Shown: positions 1 through 11,729 of the stretch, piece after piece
How the letters are laid out: the number at the start of each line of letters is the position of its first letter
How positions within the stretch are numbered: position 1 is the stretch's first letter
Assembly: GCF_012273895.1 (NCBI RefSeq)
Contig: NC_052105.1
Span: forward strand, 5,556,716 to 5,620,715
Direction: 5' to 3'
DNA length: 64,000 nucleotides
From: Zerene cesonia
Lineage: Eukaryota; Arthropoda; Insecta; Lepidoptera; Pieridae
Made by a program: the position numbers and the translations under genes
The notes under the pieces: generated by a model
Told to the model about the DNA's origin: nothing
Database searches by the model: none
What the model saw: only the letters and a program-made list of their open reading frames with translations

Positions 1-2899
1 GTACAATCAATGTATCATTTGTTTATCGACTTACGGCGAAAAACCGGCAGAATGTCACTTTCTATGCAGACGTGACTTAATACTACCAAATAGTGTTATG
101 GTATATGTGATACTACCTAAGACTTATTACCACTCGCCACCAGATACGACTGCGGTCAAAAAAACCTTGCAATTCAAATTTTATGAATTACTAGCTGACC
201 CGGCAAACGCTGTTCTGCCTTACTCTTATCATTTAGGGGGATGAAAAATAGATGTTGGCCGATTCTCATAGATACCGGATAAGCACAAAAAAAAATCATC
301 AAAATCGGTCAAGCCGTTTCGGAGGAGTATGGCAACGAAAACTGTGACACGAGAATTTTATATATTAGAAGAAGACTATCGGTCCGCGCCATCTTCGCTC
401 GTACATTTTTTCTTGGTACATTTTATCTCTTCATTAGAACCTTCCATCAACGTTAAGAACGACGTTTGCGGTATTAGTCAAGCTGCTCTCCAGTTTTACG
501 CTTACAAACAAGTTTGTAACGAAAAAGTGTTGTAAGGAATTTTTTTAAAGAATGAAATGTTTATTTACCTAACCGGAAGAAACTTGTTCCCACGACACAG
601 GGAATCCTAGTGTGGGAGCAAGGGTTCTTAATCTATATGTTAAAATATTTTTTGGTAAATAAGTAATTGTTTATTGTTTATTGTTAAACGCATTTAGTGA
701 CTTATTGTTATTTATATAGATTTCATAATGAATCTCTAATATTAAACTAAGTCGTTATGCATTTGATATCATAAATCAATGTATAATTAGAAACTACAAA
801 CTTCATAATTATCTAAAATATTATATATCAAGTTCTCGGAGTTAGCACGAAGCAAAAGAAACAGCTCATAATATATTTTACATGCAAAAAAGCAATGACT
901 AATGACTGGTTGTTCTTTTAAAAAAAATAATAGACCTGTTTAAAAATGTACAAACCTTAATTCCCTTCGAAACTCTGCTCACTGACACTGATAGGCGTAT
1001 ATAATTATATTATAGACAATCACTATTGATTGATTGATTGATCATCTATGTGAAGGTCTAGTAATAGAGATAACAATCAACAAAATTACTCTTCTATCTC
1101 TATCTCATACATAATTCATCAACCAAAGATATATATTTTTCCACTTATATTTCACTTATATAATCGGGTTCCAATTGTAAAAAAAAAAGTAAAATAGCAG
1201 ATAAAAATACATATAAACTGTTAACAGTATACCGACAACAGATCAAAAATTATATTTGGAAAAGCATATGAACCTGTCGAAGATAGGTTGTATCATAAAA
1301 GTTGAACATTTGAAAACAGGACCGATTAATGAAGGATTGATTATTCATGAAACTGCCGGTACCTTTTTACCTCAACATAAACAACTTTATCACTGATAAT
1401 GCGGCGTAGTGGGGCAGTCGAAGCTTTTGGAATATTTGATGTTAAATCAAAGATATTTTTGATCTTTACCTCACGCTTAATTTTAATGAAGTTCACACGA
1501 ACGAAGTCGTTTTATACATTTTCTTTTTCATTATTCACGTCGTCATAAAAAAACTTGAATTTATTTTACAAAAATCTCAAATTTATTTAAATCCGTCCAG
1601 TAGCTTCAGATATAATCATGTGCAGAAAAACAGACAACTAATTTTTTTTTTTTGACTTCGTACTCTATAACTATTTTTAAACCCTCTTCAATATTTATTT
1701 CATTAATATCTTTAATATGCAGATACAGATATACTTAAGTTCACCCTAAAACTAAAGATATATTCTATAATATTCTATATATAACAAAAGTAATACTTCT
1801 ATTAAATTATGTACTTAACTACCACTGACTCTATATTATAACTATTTTCAAACGACTTCCAAAAAAGGATTTTATCAATTCGACTGTATCTTTTGTGTTT
1901 GTTACCTCATAACTTTTTAATGAGTGAACCGATTTTTATAATTTTTTGTGGCTGGTGCCAGCCATGTGGTTTCAGCCATTCAAATTTGATCTACCTAGTT
2001 CCGACATTTGAAGAGCGGGTTAGATTAAATGGCCGTAGTAAACTAAAGCAAATAGGTATCAAATCAATCAAATTAATTCAGTTACCAGTGTTCGTATCTT
2101 TCATTATCAATAAGGACAGGATAATATTGTGAAAAAAAAACGTAAAATATGAATTTATTTCGTACAGTCGAGACAAATCCGACGAGAGCTACTTTATACA
2201 ATTAACTAGAAGGACCAAAAAGGTAACAAAAATAGTAATAGTATTGTCAACAATTATAACGATCGAAATTTGACAATTTAGAAATATAAGACAAAAGAAA
2301 TATTGAAATTAATTCAACCTGCCTTGTCCACCTGTTCCTACTTTTATAAAAAAATATGAGCATTGTGTAATTATTATTTTGATCAACTTTTTTTTATATG
2401 CTGCTAAAAAAGCCTTTTCAAATTTAGATTAAGCATAAAGTAGCTGGTGGTATGGTAAACAGTAGAAAGTATTTATTTTGTTTAAGAAAATTGTAAAAAT
2501 TAAATCAGAGCCATCTACCGCTTTATAATGAACAAAATGTAATAAAGATAACTACAAAATTTGAGTGCATTACTCACAATGCGTCACTATCTCTGTCTAT
2601 GCGCCCTACTCCAAAAATAATATGGGACGCCACGATCAATAGCCGTAGTAGTTCCATCTTATTTTGTGCTGGTTCAGAGGGCGCTGCATATCAAGTAGTT
2701 GCATGTTCCAATTTAATTTTATTTAATTGTGGGAACATTATTTTCACATGAACCTTATTTTGTAGACTACAGATTTTTGAAAAAAAAGTCGGTTTTAATA
2801 ACATGATTTATACGACTTCATTTTTGTTTTAAGGTTTAAAGAGTAGCTGGATTGATATTGCTACCAACGCAACTGGAGACATATTAATACAGTTATACA
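1..2899. other. Gene-free left flank
   Basis: AT-rich DNA with no supportable coding exon. Besides the fragment at 191-366, the part at about 1845-2130 (CAAACGACTTCCAAAAAAGG onward, with an ACCGATTTTTATAATT segment) resembles a repeat common in moth genomes. Poly-A and poly-T runs mark other probable decayed insertions near 1640 and 2782. The 79-codon open frame at 1893-2132 lies in the repeat. Confidence 0.5.
191..366 (+). repeat. Lepidopteran LINE-tail repeat fragment
   Basis: The stretch opens with a CTAGCTGACCCGGCAAAC-type start and ends in a segment reading GTCAAGCCGTTTCGGAGGAG followed by GTGACACGAGAATTTTATAT. The second half closely matches 27660-27783, so this is one dispersed family. 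The layout resembles the 3' tails of RTE-like non-LTR elements common in Lepidoptera; that family name is from memory. The short open frame at 329-535 lies partly on this repeat and is not a gene. Confidence 0.6.
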
Positions 2900-3236
2900 C
2901 CGCCATCTTGCGTATATATTGTCAAATGTGAACGAATGTAGTGCAGAGAATTTGTGTTTTGTGATGTAAAATATTGAAATCGTAGTGTTTGTACTTTATT
3001 GGTAAGTTCAAGAAAATAAACATAATTAAATTGGCGCAAAATTTGAGTGAATGCCAAAGTTATAAAACTAAATTATTAAATGAATTTTACTTAGTTACTG
3101 AGATAACATTATTATTTCATAGTAGCGTCGGGGCGATCGATGAGTGGGATATTTTTATTTAAAATGCATCAGTAAAATATACTACATATTATAATTAAAG
3201 TATATTTTAATGAGAAATATTTTTTTTATGTTCCAG
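2900..3236 (+). promoter_or_regulatory. Cp190: Cp190 5' UTR exon and first intron
   Basis: A donor TTG|GTAAGT at 3001/3002 and an acceptor TTTTTTATGTTCCAG ending at 3236 define an intron of about 235 bases in front of the coding exon. The transcription start is not resolved; it probably lies shortly before 2960. Confidence 0.5.
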
Positions 3237-3274
3237 TTATTCATGATACTGTGATGTGAGTAAAAATTACAAAG

Positions 3275-6200
3275 ATGAGTGACGTAAAGCAAGTGAAAGT
3301 GGACAACTGGGGAATATACTTCCTTCAAAGGTTAAAGCACTTTTTTAACCGTACAGATTATTGTGATCTTACGCTCCAATTCCAGGATAATGCTCAACTC
3401 AAAGTACATAGGTTAGTTTTAAATGCTTGTACGGAATACTTTGAGATATTGGAAAGAACATGCGAGATGTACGAAGATTGTCTCGTTATGCCGGACGACT
3501 TGCAAGCAGACGTTGTCGTGCCGATAATCAACTTTATGTACACTGGACAACTAGAATTTAAAATGGATTTATTAGAAAAGTTGTATCAAACATCAATCAT
3601 AATGAATATGCCAGTTTTAACTAAACTCCTTGATTCTCATCGAACCAAATCATCATCTACCAATTTATATGGTAAACGTTATAGTAGAAATAGTGAATCA
3701 GCAAAGCAATCATCTACAACAGCTTCTGTGAATAACTCTCAACCAAAAAAACGCACCTTCTCTAAGGCATTTGAAAATATAACTGAACCACAAATCAATA
3801 AAAAGCCTTCGTTAGTTTCTAAAGCAGATGTTGTAATGTATAATAGTGGAGTGTATAATGACTCTCCTGTTAAAACAGTAATTAAGGATCCAAAACCAAC
3901 GAGGTATGAATTACCAGCAGAACTGGATGATGATAATATTTTCGACAACTCTTTTACAAGCATATCATATACATCAAAACCACTAATGGTTCATCCAGAA
4001 ACCACTAAATATTATTCACCAAAGAAAAACAGAATCTTTGATGAACCATCAGGTTCTAAAAGATTTTTGTCTGGAACAACAACAATGGATATCGTTGAAT
4101 GCAGAAAGATATCTTCCAATGAAATGTTTGAAGATGACATGCAAGACAATATTCTTATTGACACAGAAGAAACATCTATTAAGGAAAAGAAAGATGCAAG
4201 CCAATTGTTTGATCAAATATTAATTAACAATGGACCAAAAATGTCCATTGAGACAAAAAATAACAAACAAGCAAATAATTTAGATCACGCAAAGATTATT
4301 AGTGAAGTTCTTAAAAAATATCCTCATTTAGTCAAGAGTAACAAGAATATAAAATTAAAGATATTGAACACTCCAACCAAGTCTAAAAAAGTTGAACAAA
4401 AACAAAGAGCCAAGTTGGATATACCAGACTTCACTTATGAAACTGATGTTGTTGATTCTAAGGAAGCGGCGAGGCTAATTGCCCTTGGTGCCGAAAATAT
4501 CAAAGGTCCATGGATTTGTTTAATTTGTGGTACTCCTGGAAGAGCACTACATTTTACAAGTTATTACAATTATCGTCGTCATTTGGTAGAGGTGCATAAT
4601 GAGAAACCTGTGTCGAATATTTGCGAATATTGTGGCTTGAAATCATTGAAGAGAAACTATTTGCTTCACCATCTCTATACTAAGCATGATGTCGAACCAC
4701 CACCAAATCACAATTTCCCTAAATGCAATATTTGCAACTATGTTGCTTTAACAGATGCATTTTTAGCAAAACATAAACTCTCCCATGCAGACAGCAAACA
4801 CTTCCGTTGCACCGTATGTTCCTCTACATTTTATACTACAAAGTTATTGTTACAGCATATACAAAAAACAGGTCACAAGTATAGTGGTGAAAAGAAGCCA
4901 GCTCCACAATGCATATATTGCTTCAAATTCTTCACAAGAGATAATTATTTATATGCTCATCTAAAAGCTAACCATTATCAGGCAGCAAAGAATGATGGTA
5001 TAATTGATGATTCTGATGAAGAAAAGAGCTATACAAAATTAAACTCGGAATCCATTAAAAATGAACCATCATCAAAGTACATAGAAGTGGAAATTCCAAA
5101 TTATGATGATAGCTTTGGAAATACTTCATATCAGCTTGAGCAGAATGCAGATGGCAATATTGAAATTATGGCGAAAAAGCCTCGAGTTATAACTCCAATC
5201 ACTAAGAGCAAAATTTTGAACCCTGGCTTTAGTAAGTTACAAACCTCAAATAGTAATCAAAAAGTTAATATCATTAGAAATACAGGTAAGAACGATTTCT
5301 CTCAATCTTTATCTCAAACAAAGAAAGAAGAAATAGTACTTATAGACAATAATGAATACATTCTACAAGACTTCCAATTAGTACCTAAACAAGATAAGGC
5401 AAATGCTAGCTTTATGTCTGATACTTATCACACTGACCCATTAGAAGCATTACCAACAATTACTTCAACTCCAGAGTATTCCAATGCTGAACAAGCTAAG
5501 GTAATACTTAAGAAATCTTCTAATATTAATCAACCCATTCAAATAGTTGTATCAAATGAGGAAGAATATAAGGCATTACTTTCATCCCATCATTCCATTA
5601 TCTTTGATAATGGTGATGCTAATAAAGCTATGACAGTATTGACTACACCAAATACATCTGTAGGTAATACAATTCATTTAAACAATTCTCAAGCAAATGA
5701 CATGATGATTATTAGAGAAAACTATCCAATTAACATAACGGAAGCAAATAATTCTGAAAATTCCAATATAGTTGTTGTATACAGCCATCCTGTTGACGAT
5801 CCAAACAAACATTATCAATTAATCACAACATCACCAAGTATGGAGGCACAGTATGTGCAGCCATCTGCTATAATTACACAAAATTATGAGACAGTAACAA
5901 CAACTACTCCAATAATAGGCAGTCATGAAGTTATTAATAGTGCAACAGTTGATAATTCTTGGCAAAATGAGACACATGATAACACTTTACCAATTCTTAA
6001 GTCATCCGAAATACAGATAATCTCCCATACAGACCCATCAAAAGTACATCAAGATAATGATACTGAATTAAATGAATTGCCTGAAGTCGAATTAGCACCA
6101 CAAACTGTTGAACAAGTGCATGTTCCTGAACCTCTACCAAGTTCAGAAACAATTGTTACACAAAGTAACGAAATTGTTGTTGATACAGAGCAAAATAATA

Positions 6201-7294
6201 TAAGTCTAACTGAAATAATTCCCGTGTCTACGTTTGAACCGACTCCTATGATATCAGCCAATACCATATCTTCCATTAACAACATTAGTGAACCAATGAT
6301 GGTTGATTCCTTTAAAGAAGTTATAGACAATATAGAACAACAGCCTGCTAACATTGTAGAACAACAGCCTGCTAACATTGTAGAACAACAATCTACTATT
6401 AGCACTGACGAGACTGGTACACCAGATATTTCAATGGTGCCAGTGGTAGAAGCACAAACATTACCTCCACAGTCAACTGTCATAAATACACCTTTGATAG
6501 AAACATTATCAGAACCGTGTGATGAACAAAGCACTATTAGAACTGAGGTCATAATGGAAGTACAAAAAGTTCAGTCTGACTCTAATGTAAGACATGAACA
6601 GTCTACAGAAAAATATGAAGAGACTTGTGATACAACAGAAAATGATAATAGAGAGGATGATGAAGAAACAATTGAAAATATTGCAAGGGTAATTGGTGTA
6701 GACCCAGATACTTTAGCACCAACAGAGAATAACAAAGAACCACTAAATGGTGAAGTTATTGTTGAAAAACCTATTGTCAAAGAACAAATTGCAAACTTAA
6801 CATCAGAATGGTCTGAGGATGAAACTGACACTCCACCTCAGACTGTTAATAATACTACGGAAGAATGTAATAATATTCCACAAGAAACTGAAAATCAAGA
6901 GCCAGAAGAAATAACATCTACAGAAACTGAACCAGTTTTACCAAATAATGATAATATTGAAGAGAAAGCTGATGAAAGCATAGCACCTCAAGAAAATAGT
7001 ATGCCTATTATTGAAGAAACAAATTTTTGTGAGACAACTACTCCAAAAGAGATAGTTACTGAAAATACTACTGTACCACAAGAGAAAATATCTTCATTGC
7101 TAAATGATTGGGAGGATAATGATTCTCAAGATGAGAATAACACTGAAGATATTACATCAATTCCCACAGAAGTAATAAAGAACACCACAGATGTGGTAAA
7201 TGAAACTATTACTGCAAAAGCAGATCCAAAACCTGATATAAGAAATCTTGTGAGTGATTGGGATGAGGATGATGAAGAAGAGAATAAGGGATGA
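3275..7294 (+). CDS. Cp190: Centrosome-associated zinc finger protein CP190
   Basis: Single coding exon of 1339 aa. The first ~125 residues are a BTB/POZ domain whose opening (KVDNWGIYFLQRLKHFFN, then TDYCDLTLQF and LKVHRLVLNACTEYF) closely matches Drosophila CP190, an insulator cofactor that bridges CTCF, Su(Hw) and BEAF complexes and also sits at centrosomes. Residues ~413-569 carry about five C2H2-type zinc fingers, from WICLICG to LKANH. The remainder is acidic, low-complexity and S/T/E-rich, as in the family. Three short acidic Trp motifs lie near residues 1171, 1271 and 1322, the last just before the stop. A 5' UTR exon ends at 3001 (donor GTAAGT) and joins at 3237 (acceptor TTCCAG); the ATG follows 38 bases later. 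An AATAAA lies at 7889. The gene is convergent with the E2 gene downstream. Confidence 0.95.
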   Translation: MSDVKQVKVDNWGIYFLQRLKHFFNRTDYCDLTLQFQDNAQLKVHRLVLNACTEYFEILERTCEMYEDCLVMPDDLQADVVVPIINFMYTGQLEFKMDLLEKLYQTSIIMNMPVLTKLLDSHRTKSSSTNLYGKRYSRNSESAKQSSTTASVNNSQPKKRTFSKAFENITEPQINKKPSLVSKADVVMYNSGVYNDSPVKTVIKDPKPTRYELPAELDDDNIFDNSFTSISYTSKPLMVHPETTKYYSPKKNRIFDEPSGSKRFLSGTTTMDIVECRKISSNEMFEDDMQDNILIDTEETSIKEKKDASQLFDQILINNGPKMSIETKNNKQANNLDHAKIISEVLKKYPHLVKSNKNIKLKILNTPTKSKKVEQKQRAKLDIPDFTYETDVVDSKEAARLIALGAENIKGPWICLICGTPGRALHFTSYYNYRRHLVEVHNEKPVSNICEYCGLKSLKRNYLLHHLYTKHDVEPPPNHNFPKCNICNYVALTDAFLAKHKLSHADSKHFRCTVCSSTFYTTKLLLQHIQKTGHKYSGEKKPAPQCIYCFKFFTRDNYLYAHLKANHYQAAKNDGIIDDSDEEKSYTKLNSESIKNEPSSKYIEVEIPNYDDSFGNTSYQLEQNADGNIEIMAKKPRVITPITKSKILNPGFSKLQTSNSNQKVNIIRNTGKNDFSQSLSQTKKEEIVLIDNNEYILQDFQLVPKQDKANASFMSDTYHTDPLEALPTITSTPEYSNAEQAKVILKKSSNINQPIQIVVSNEEEYKALLSSHHSIIFDNGDANKAMTVLTTPNTSVGNTIHLNNSQANDMMIIRENYPINITEANNSENSNIVVVYSHPVDDPNKHYQLITTSPSMEAQYVQPSAIITQNYETVTTTTPIIGSHEVINSATVDNSWQNETHDNTLPILKSSEIQIISHTDPSKVHQDNDTELNELPEVELAPQTVEQVHVPEPLPSSETIVTQSNEIVVDTEQNNISLTEIIPVSTFEPTPMISANTISSINNISEPMMVDSFKEVIDNIEQQPANIVEQQPANIVEQQSTISTDETGTPDISMVPVVEAQTLPPQSTVINTPLIETLSEPCDEQSTIRTEVIMEVQKVQSDSNVRHEQSTEKYEETCDTTENDNREDDEETIENIARVIGVDPDTLAPTENNKEPLNGEVIVEKPIVKEQIANLTSEWSEDETDTPPQTVNNTTEECNNIPQETENQEPEEITSTETEPVLPNNDNIEEKADESIAPQENSMPIIEETNFCETTTPKEIVTENTTVPQEKISSLLNDWEDNDSQDENNTEDITSIPTEVIKNTTDVVNETITAKADPKPDIRNLVSDWDEDDEEENKG
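6335..6390 (+). repeat. 24-bp tandem repeat inside Cp190
   Basis: Two perfect 24-bp units (6335-6358, 6359-6382) plus a partial third encode EQQPANIV twice and then EQQ. The perfect identity at DNA level points to a recent in-frame expansion in the disordered tail. Confidence 0.9.
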
Positions 7295-9031
7295 TTTAAT
7301 TTGTTAGTATAAAGATATTCAAAAGTATGTATGTAATATGTAACATATTGAGCAAATTTATGTTTAATACTAGAAAAATGTCCTTGAAGTTGCCTTTTTT
7401 GTATGAATATTAGATATTAAGTGTACTCAGTCATTGAAGCACTTGATAAAATTGGTCGAAATAATTTCAATTATGGTATGAATTACTTTTGTTAAGATGA
7501 TTGGCTGCAAACTATATAAAATTATGTTTTAAACTATAAGAACTGAAAAGAATATAGTTATTCTTTTAATTTACATGTGAACCTGCAAAAATTTATATGT
7601 GCATAATACCTGAAGAAATATTATCTTACTTGAAAGTAGATATTTATAAGATTTATTTTTTATTTTAACTTCATTTATATGTATTGTATATTGATTGCAG
7701 AACACTTAGACTAGGAACTACAATTTTACTAGATGTATAAGATGATAATCTCGCTAAAAATAATGTGTAATGTGTGTTAGTTATACTATACAGTTTATAT
7801 GATATATCACAAGCATCTGTAAATTGGCCTATAATTTTTGCAAAAAAAGACCATGAACTTATAATTGTTTTAAATCTGTCTTAGATATAATAAATTATAT
7901 TGTAAACCTTGAAGTATGTGTCATGTCATTACAATTACCATCATTATTACCTACCAGTAAGGATTTATAATAAAAATGCATAATGTAAAAATAGCATTTA
8001 CTGTTTCATCAACTCATTACAATGAAAACAACACTTGATCACACAAAAATCCATCCATGCAGAACCTACATTATAATCTATTGCAATTACATTTCAAACT
8101 AGTCAGATATTTCAGTGCTCTATAGTGAAAAAACTTGTATGTAACCAATAAGTTATAAAATACAGGTGTAATATCCTCTTACAATTTAAATCAGTACTAT
8201 AATATGTATCACTATGTGCATTGAAACATGTACCATTTCCCTTGTTAATTTTCACAGTACATACATGATTTTTGAACACACATGAGTTGTTGTAAACTAG
8301 AATATGCATTATTTTTAATGAATTTTAATTCCAATATATTGGACTTTGTGTGATTATTTATTATCTAGAGGAATTGTACAGTTATTATTGCTTAACACTC
8401 ATCACAATAAAAATATTTCTATATGTGAAATTCAGATTTTATATGAGCTTTTTCATTCAAATTAATAAATTTTGAGAAAATCAGTGTTTTTTTTGTGCTC
8501 ATAAGATTGGCTAAATGTAAGCTCACTTACAATAAAACAAAGTCAAATATTATCTCATAAGATTTATATCATTAAGACATAATACGAGAAAAATAAGGTA
8601 ATGAAACAATACTGTTTGTATTCAATAAAATAAATATTAACATTTGTTATAAATTTATGATCAATAAATAATTTGTTAAACTATTGTAATGGAATTTTTA
8701 ATTCTGTTTTTCTATCACAGTTTTATTTACGATGTAATTTAGCATTCGTAAATTATAAAATAGATTGGGTATAAGCATGCTACCAATAATTATAATATTG
8801 CATTTACTTTCAATGGTAACTATTAATACTCTCAGTATTTAAACTATTTTGTGTAGGTACAAAACATACATGTAATAAAAAAACAAGCTTAATATGCAAT
8901 TTACTTACGAGAAATTGGAATAATTTAGAATAGAAGTGAAAAATTTGCCTGACCATCCAACCCAGTTAACTATAACTAATCTTTACCCAATAAATTACAA
9001 TATTTACAGCCTGGTGAACCAAAATTATTGC
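7295..9031. other. Convergent intergenic region, Cp190 / E2
   Basis: Holds the 3' UTRs of two converging genes: Cp190 (AATAAA at 7889-7894) and the minus-strand E2. Very AT-rich. I see no further exon or structured RNA. Confidence 0.5.
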
Positions 9032-9712
9032 TTAGTCGTTGGAGATAGATGCTAATACATGTTTCACCATAAATGCAAGAAACACAAAACCCACAAGCAC
9101 AAATAAGTTTGTTAAAATGTAGTGCATATTGGACTGCTGCTCATTAGTCACTTCACTTTCACTGCTGCTGTTGGCATGTTCTGATTGTAGGAGGGCTTCT
9201 TGACGTTGTTTCAAAAGCTCTTCAATTTCCTGCACATATTCAGGGAATAATTCACAAAACATTTTATTTTTGAGATTAATTTCCAGAGATTCTGCTGCCA
9301 AGCACCGTTTTTGATAGTCGGATGTTTCGATTGAGCCTAATGTTGGCGTTTTTTCCAACATAAAACTAAGCAGACCAGTAAGTATAGTCGAAATAGACCA
9401 AGCTGGATTCCAAGTGTCAGGATGGAAATCGGTAATGCTAAGGCACAATTTGGTATTAGTCTTGAACCGCCCATTAGGCGTAATCATGTAAATTGATGGT
9501 GGTTTGAAAGGGAACTCTCTCGGGAACATAATTTTTCCATGATAATAACCTCCCTCATATGGACTCTTCTCTGGGCCTTTTACAACGTAATGCCATTCCA
9601 ATATGTTTGAAGGAACTGGTTCCGCTGTCACATATGGAACTGGATCGTTTTTCAGCCTTAGATAATCTTGTTTCAGCCTACTCGTAGCTCCAGTAACTTT
9701 GGTTTTGGCCAT
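9032..9712 (-). CDS. Ube2j2: Ubiquitin-conjugating enzyme E2 J2, ER tail-anchored
   Basis: Intronless 226-aa protein. The UBC domain fills residues ~11-165. The catalytic cysteine is Cys90 in TNTKLCLSITDFHPDTWNP, the diagnostic J-class active site in which the usual HPN tripeptide is replaced by a YMITPNGRF segment. A Ser-rich, acidic linker (~180-192) leads to one hydrophobic helix at ~197-217 and a short lumenal tail, so the enzyme should be a C-tail-anchored ER protein facing the cytosol. UBE2J2/Ubc6 enzymes load ubiquitin onto substrates of ER-associated degradation, including onto hydroxylated residues. Length and architecture match the family. The ATG begins MAKTKVTGATSRLKQDYLRL, the conserved family start. 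Confidence 0.95.
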   Translation of the reverse strand: MAKTKVTGATSRLKQDYLRLKNDPVPYVTAEPVPSNILEWHYVVKGPEKSPYEGGYYHGKIMFPREFPFKPPSIYMITPNGRFKTNTKLCLSITDFHPDTWNPAWSISTILTGLLSFMLEKTPTLGSIETSDYQKRCLAAESLEINLKNKMFCELFPEYVQEIEELLKQRQEALLQSEHANSSSESEVTNEQQSNMHYILTNLFVLVGFVFLAFMVKHVLASISND

Positions 9713-9958
9713 TATGTTATAACAATAAGCATGTATGGGTCAATAGCAATATTCTCAATCAGATAAAGAATGATAATAATGACTTTTTTACAAACATTAC
9801 ACGCGACAATTAGTTTCAATATTATAAACTAATCTCTGTGCTATTTGATATTGAATACGTATCGACAAACCATTACATTTCACTGTAGAAATTACAAATT
9901 AAAGATACGTCATACATAGAGGTACATACAATGTCAAGTATCTCTGTGAAACGTCACT

Positions 9959-10958
9959 NNNNNNNNNNNNNNNNNNNNNNNNNNNNNNNNNNNNNNNNNN
10001 NNNNNNNNNNNNNNNNNNNNNNNNNNNNNNNNNNNNNNNNNNNNNNNNNNNNNNNNNNNNNNNNNNNNNNNNNNNNNNNNNNNNNNNNNNNNNNNNNNNN
10101 NNNNNNNNNNNNNNNNNNNNNNNNNNNNNNNNNNNNNNNNNNNNNNNNNNNNNNNNNNNNNNNNNNNNNNNNNNNNNNNNNNNNNNNNNNNNNNNNNNNN
10201 NNNNNNNNNNNNNNNNNNNNNNNNNNNNNNNNNNNNNNNNNNNNNNNNNNNNNNNNNNNNNNNNNNNNNNNNNNNNNNNNNNNNNNNNNNNNNNNNNNNN
10301 NNNNNNNNNNNNNNNNNNNNNNNNNNNNNNNNNNNNNNNNNNNNNNNNNNNNNNNNNNNNNNNNNNNNNNNNNNNNNNNNNNNNNNNNNNNNNNNNNNNN
10401 NNNNNNNNNNNNNNNNNNNNNNNNNNNNNNNNNNNNNNNNNNNNNNNNNNNNNNNNNNNNNNNNNNNNNNNNNNNNNNNNNNNNNNNNNNNNNNNNNNNN
10501 NNNNNNNNNNNNNNNNNNNNNNNNNNNNNNNNNNNNNNNNNNNNNNNNNNNNNNNNNNNNNNNNNNNNNNNNNNNNNNNNNNNNNNNNNNNNNNNNNNNN
10601 NNNNNNNNNNNNNNNNNNNNNNNNNNNNNNNNNNNNNNNNNNNNNNNNNNNNNNNNNNNNNNNNNNNNNNNNNNNNNNNNNNNNNNNNNNNNNNNNNNNN
10701 NNNNNNNNNNNNNNNNNNNNNNNNNNNNNNNNNNNNNNNNNNNNNNNNNNNNNNNNNNNNNNNNNNNNNNNNNNNNNNNNNNNNNNNNNNNNNNNNNNNN
10801 NNNNNNNNNNNNNNNNNNNNNNNNNNNNNNNNNNNNNNNNNNNNNNNNNNNNNNNNNNNNNNNNNNNNNNNNNNNNNNNNNNNNNNNNNNNNNNNNNNNN
10901 NNNNNNNNNNNNNNNNNNNNNNNNNNNNNNNNNNNNNNNNNNNNNNNNNNNNNNNNNN
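9959..10958. other. Assembly gap 1 (1000 N)
   Basis: Exactly 1000 N. The 77 bases before it (9882-9958) are identical to the 77 bases after it (10959-11035), so the gap is probably an unmerged contig overlap of near-zero true length. Confidence 0.95.
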
Positions 10959-11235
10959 ACTGTAGAAATTACAAATTAAAGATACGTCATACATAGAGGT
11001 ACATACAATGTCAAGTATCTCTGTGAAACGTCACTTCATTTCTTGACGTCTGCGGTCTGACAACACAGATTAAGAACTAGTTTAATACCATTGTTCAATA
11101 CTCTGACAAAGGTAAAGGTAGTATTTTCGCTAGTGTTGCTATAAGTAATTGCAGACTACGATATCTATCTATAGCTTATTCCCTCTAAGTTCTATCAATG
11201 TAGATAGGTACGTACATTCTTACTACATATCTACT

Positions 11236-11440
11236 ATATAAAAATAAGTCGGGTTTTCCTTCCTGACGCTATAACTCCAGAACGCACGAACCGATTTCCA
11301 CGGTTTTGCATTCGTTGGAAAGGTCTTGGGCGTCGTGAGGTTTATAGCAAAGAAAATTCCGGAAAAATTTCAACAGAAAAGCGGGAAAAACGAAGCCATC
11401 TGGTGGCGAAACGGAGTTCGCCGAGTTTGCTAGTTTAGAA
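11236..11440 (+). repeat. Dispersed repeat, copy 1
   Basis: Begins near TCGGGTTTTCCTTCCTGACG and contains CGATTTCCACGGTTTTGCATTCG. Its reverse complement recurs at 63205-63400, so it is a two-copy family in this window, flanking 3' of the E2/CEP120 region and downstream of Sirt6. Class not determined. Confidence 0.7.
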
Positions 11441-11729
11441 TAAAAATATTAATTAAACAAAGTCCTCCGCCGCGTCTGTCCGTCCGTTTTTGATTCACTC
11501 AAAAAGTGTAGTTCTTGAGGGAGATGTAAGTATATTTGTGCGGCAAGTGAGTTTGACTCAATATCAAGCTTCTTAGAAAAATATCATCCTTGTAATTTAC
11601 ATACATACGTACATTCTTACAATCTTTAGAGTTTCGCGTTTATTATATTATTAGGAAAGGCTTAAATATAGAATGTTTAAATAAAAGAAAAATGTTTTCT
11701 AATTGGACTATAAATTTATTAATTTAACA

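Noticed and set aside
6049..6831. Minus-strand open frames inside Cp190 (Ser/Val/Cys-rich)
   Set aside because: Antisense shadows of the acidic Thr/Glu-rich coding region, with no independent support.
9931..10994. Long open frames across N runs at 9931-10994, 13243-14658 and on the minus strand at 45372-46940
   Set aside because: Their length comes from unknown bases; only the plus-strand frame at 45364-47127 is supported by flanking exons.
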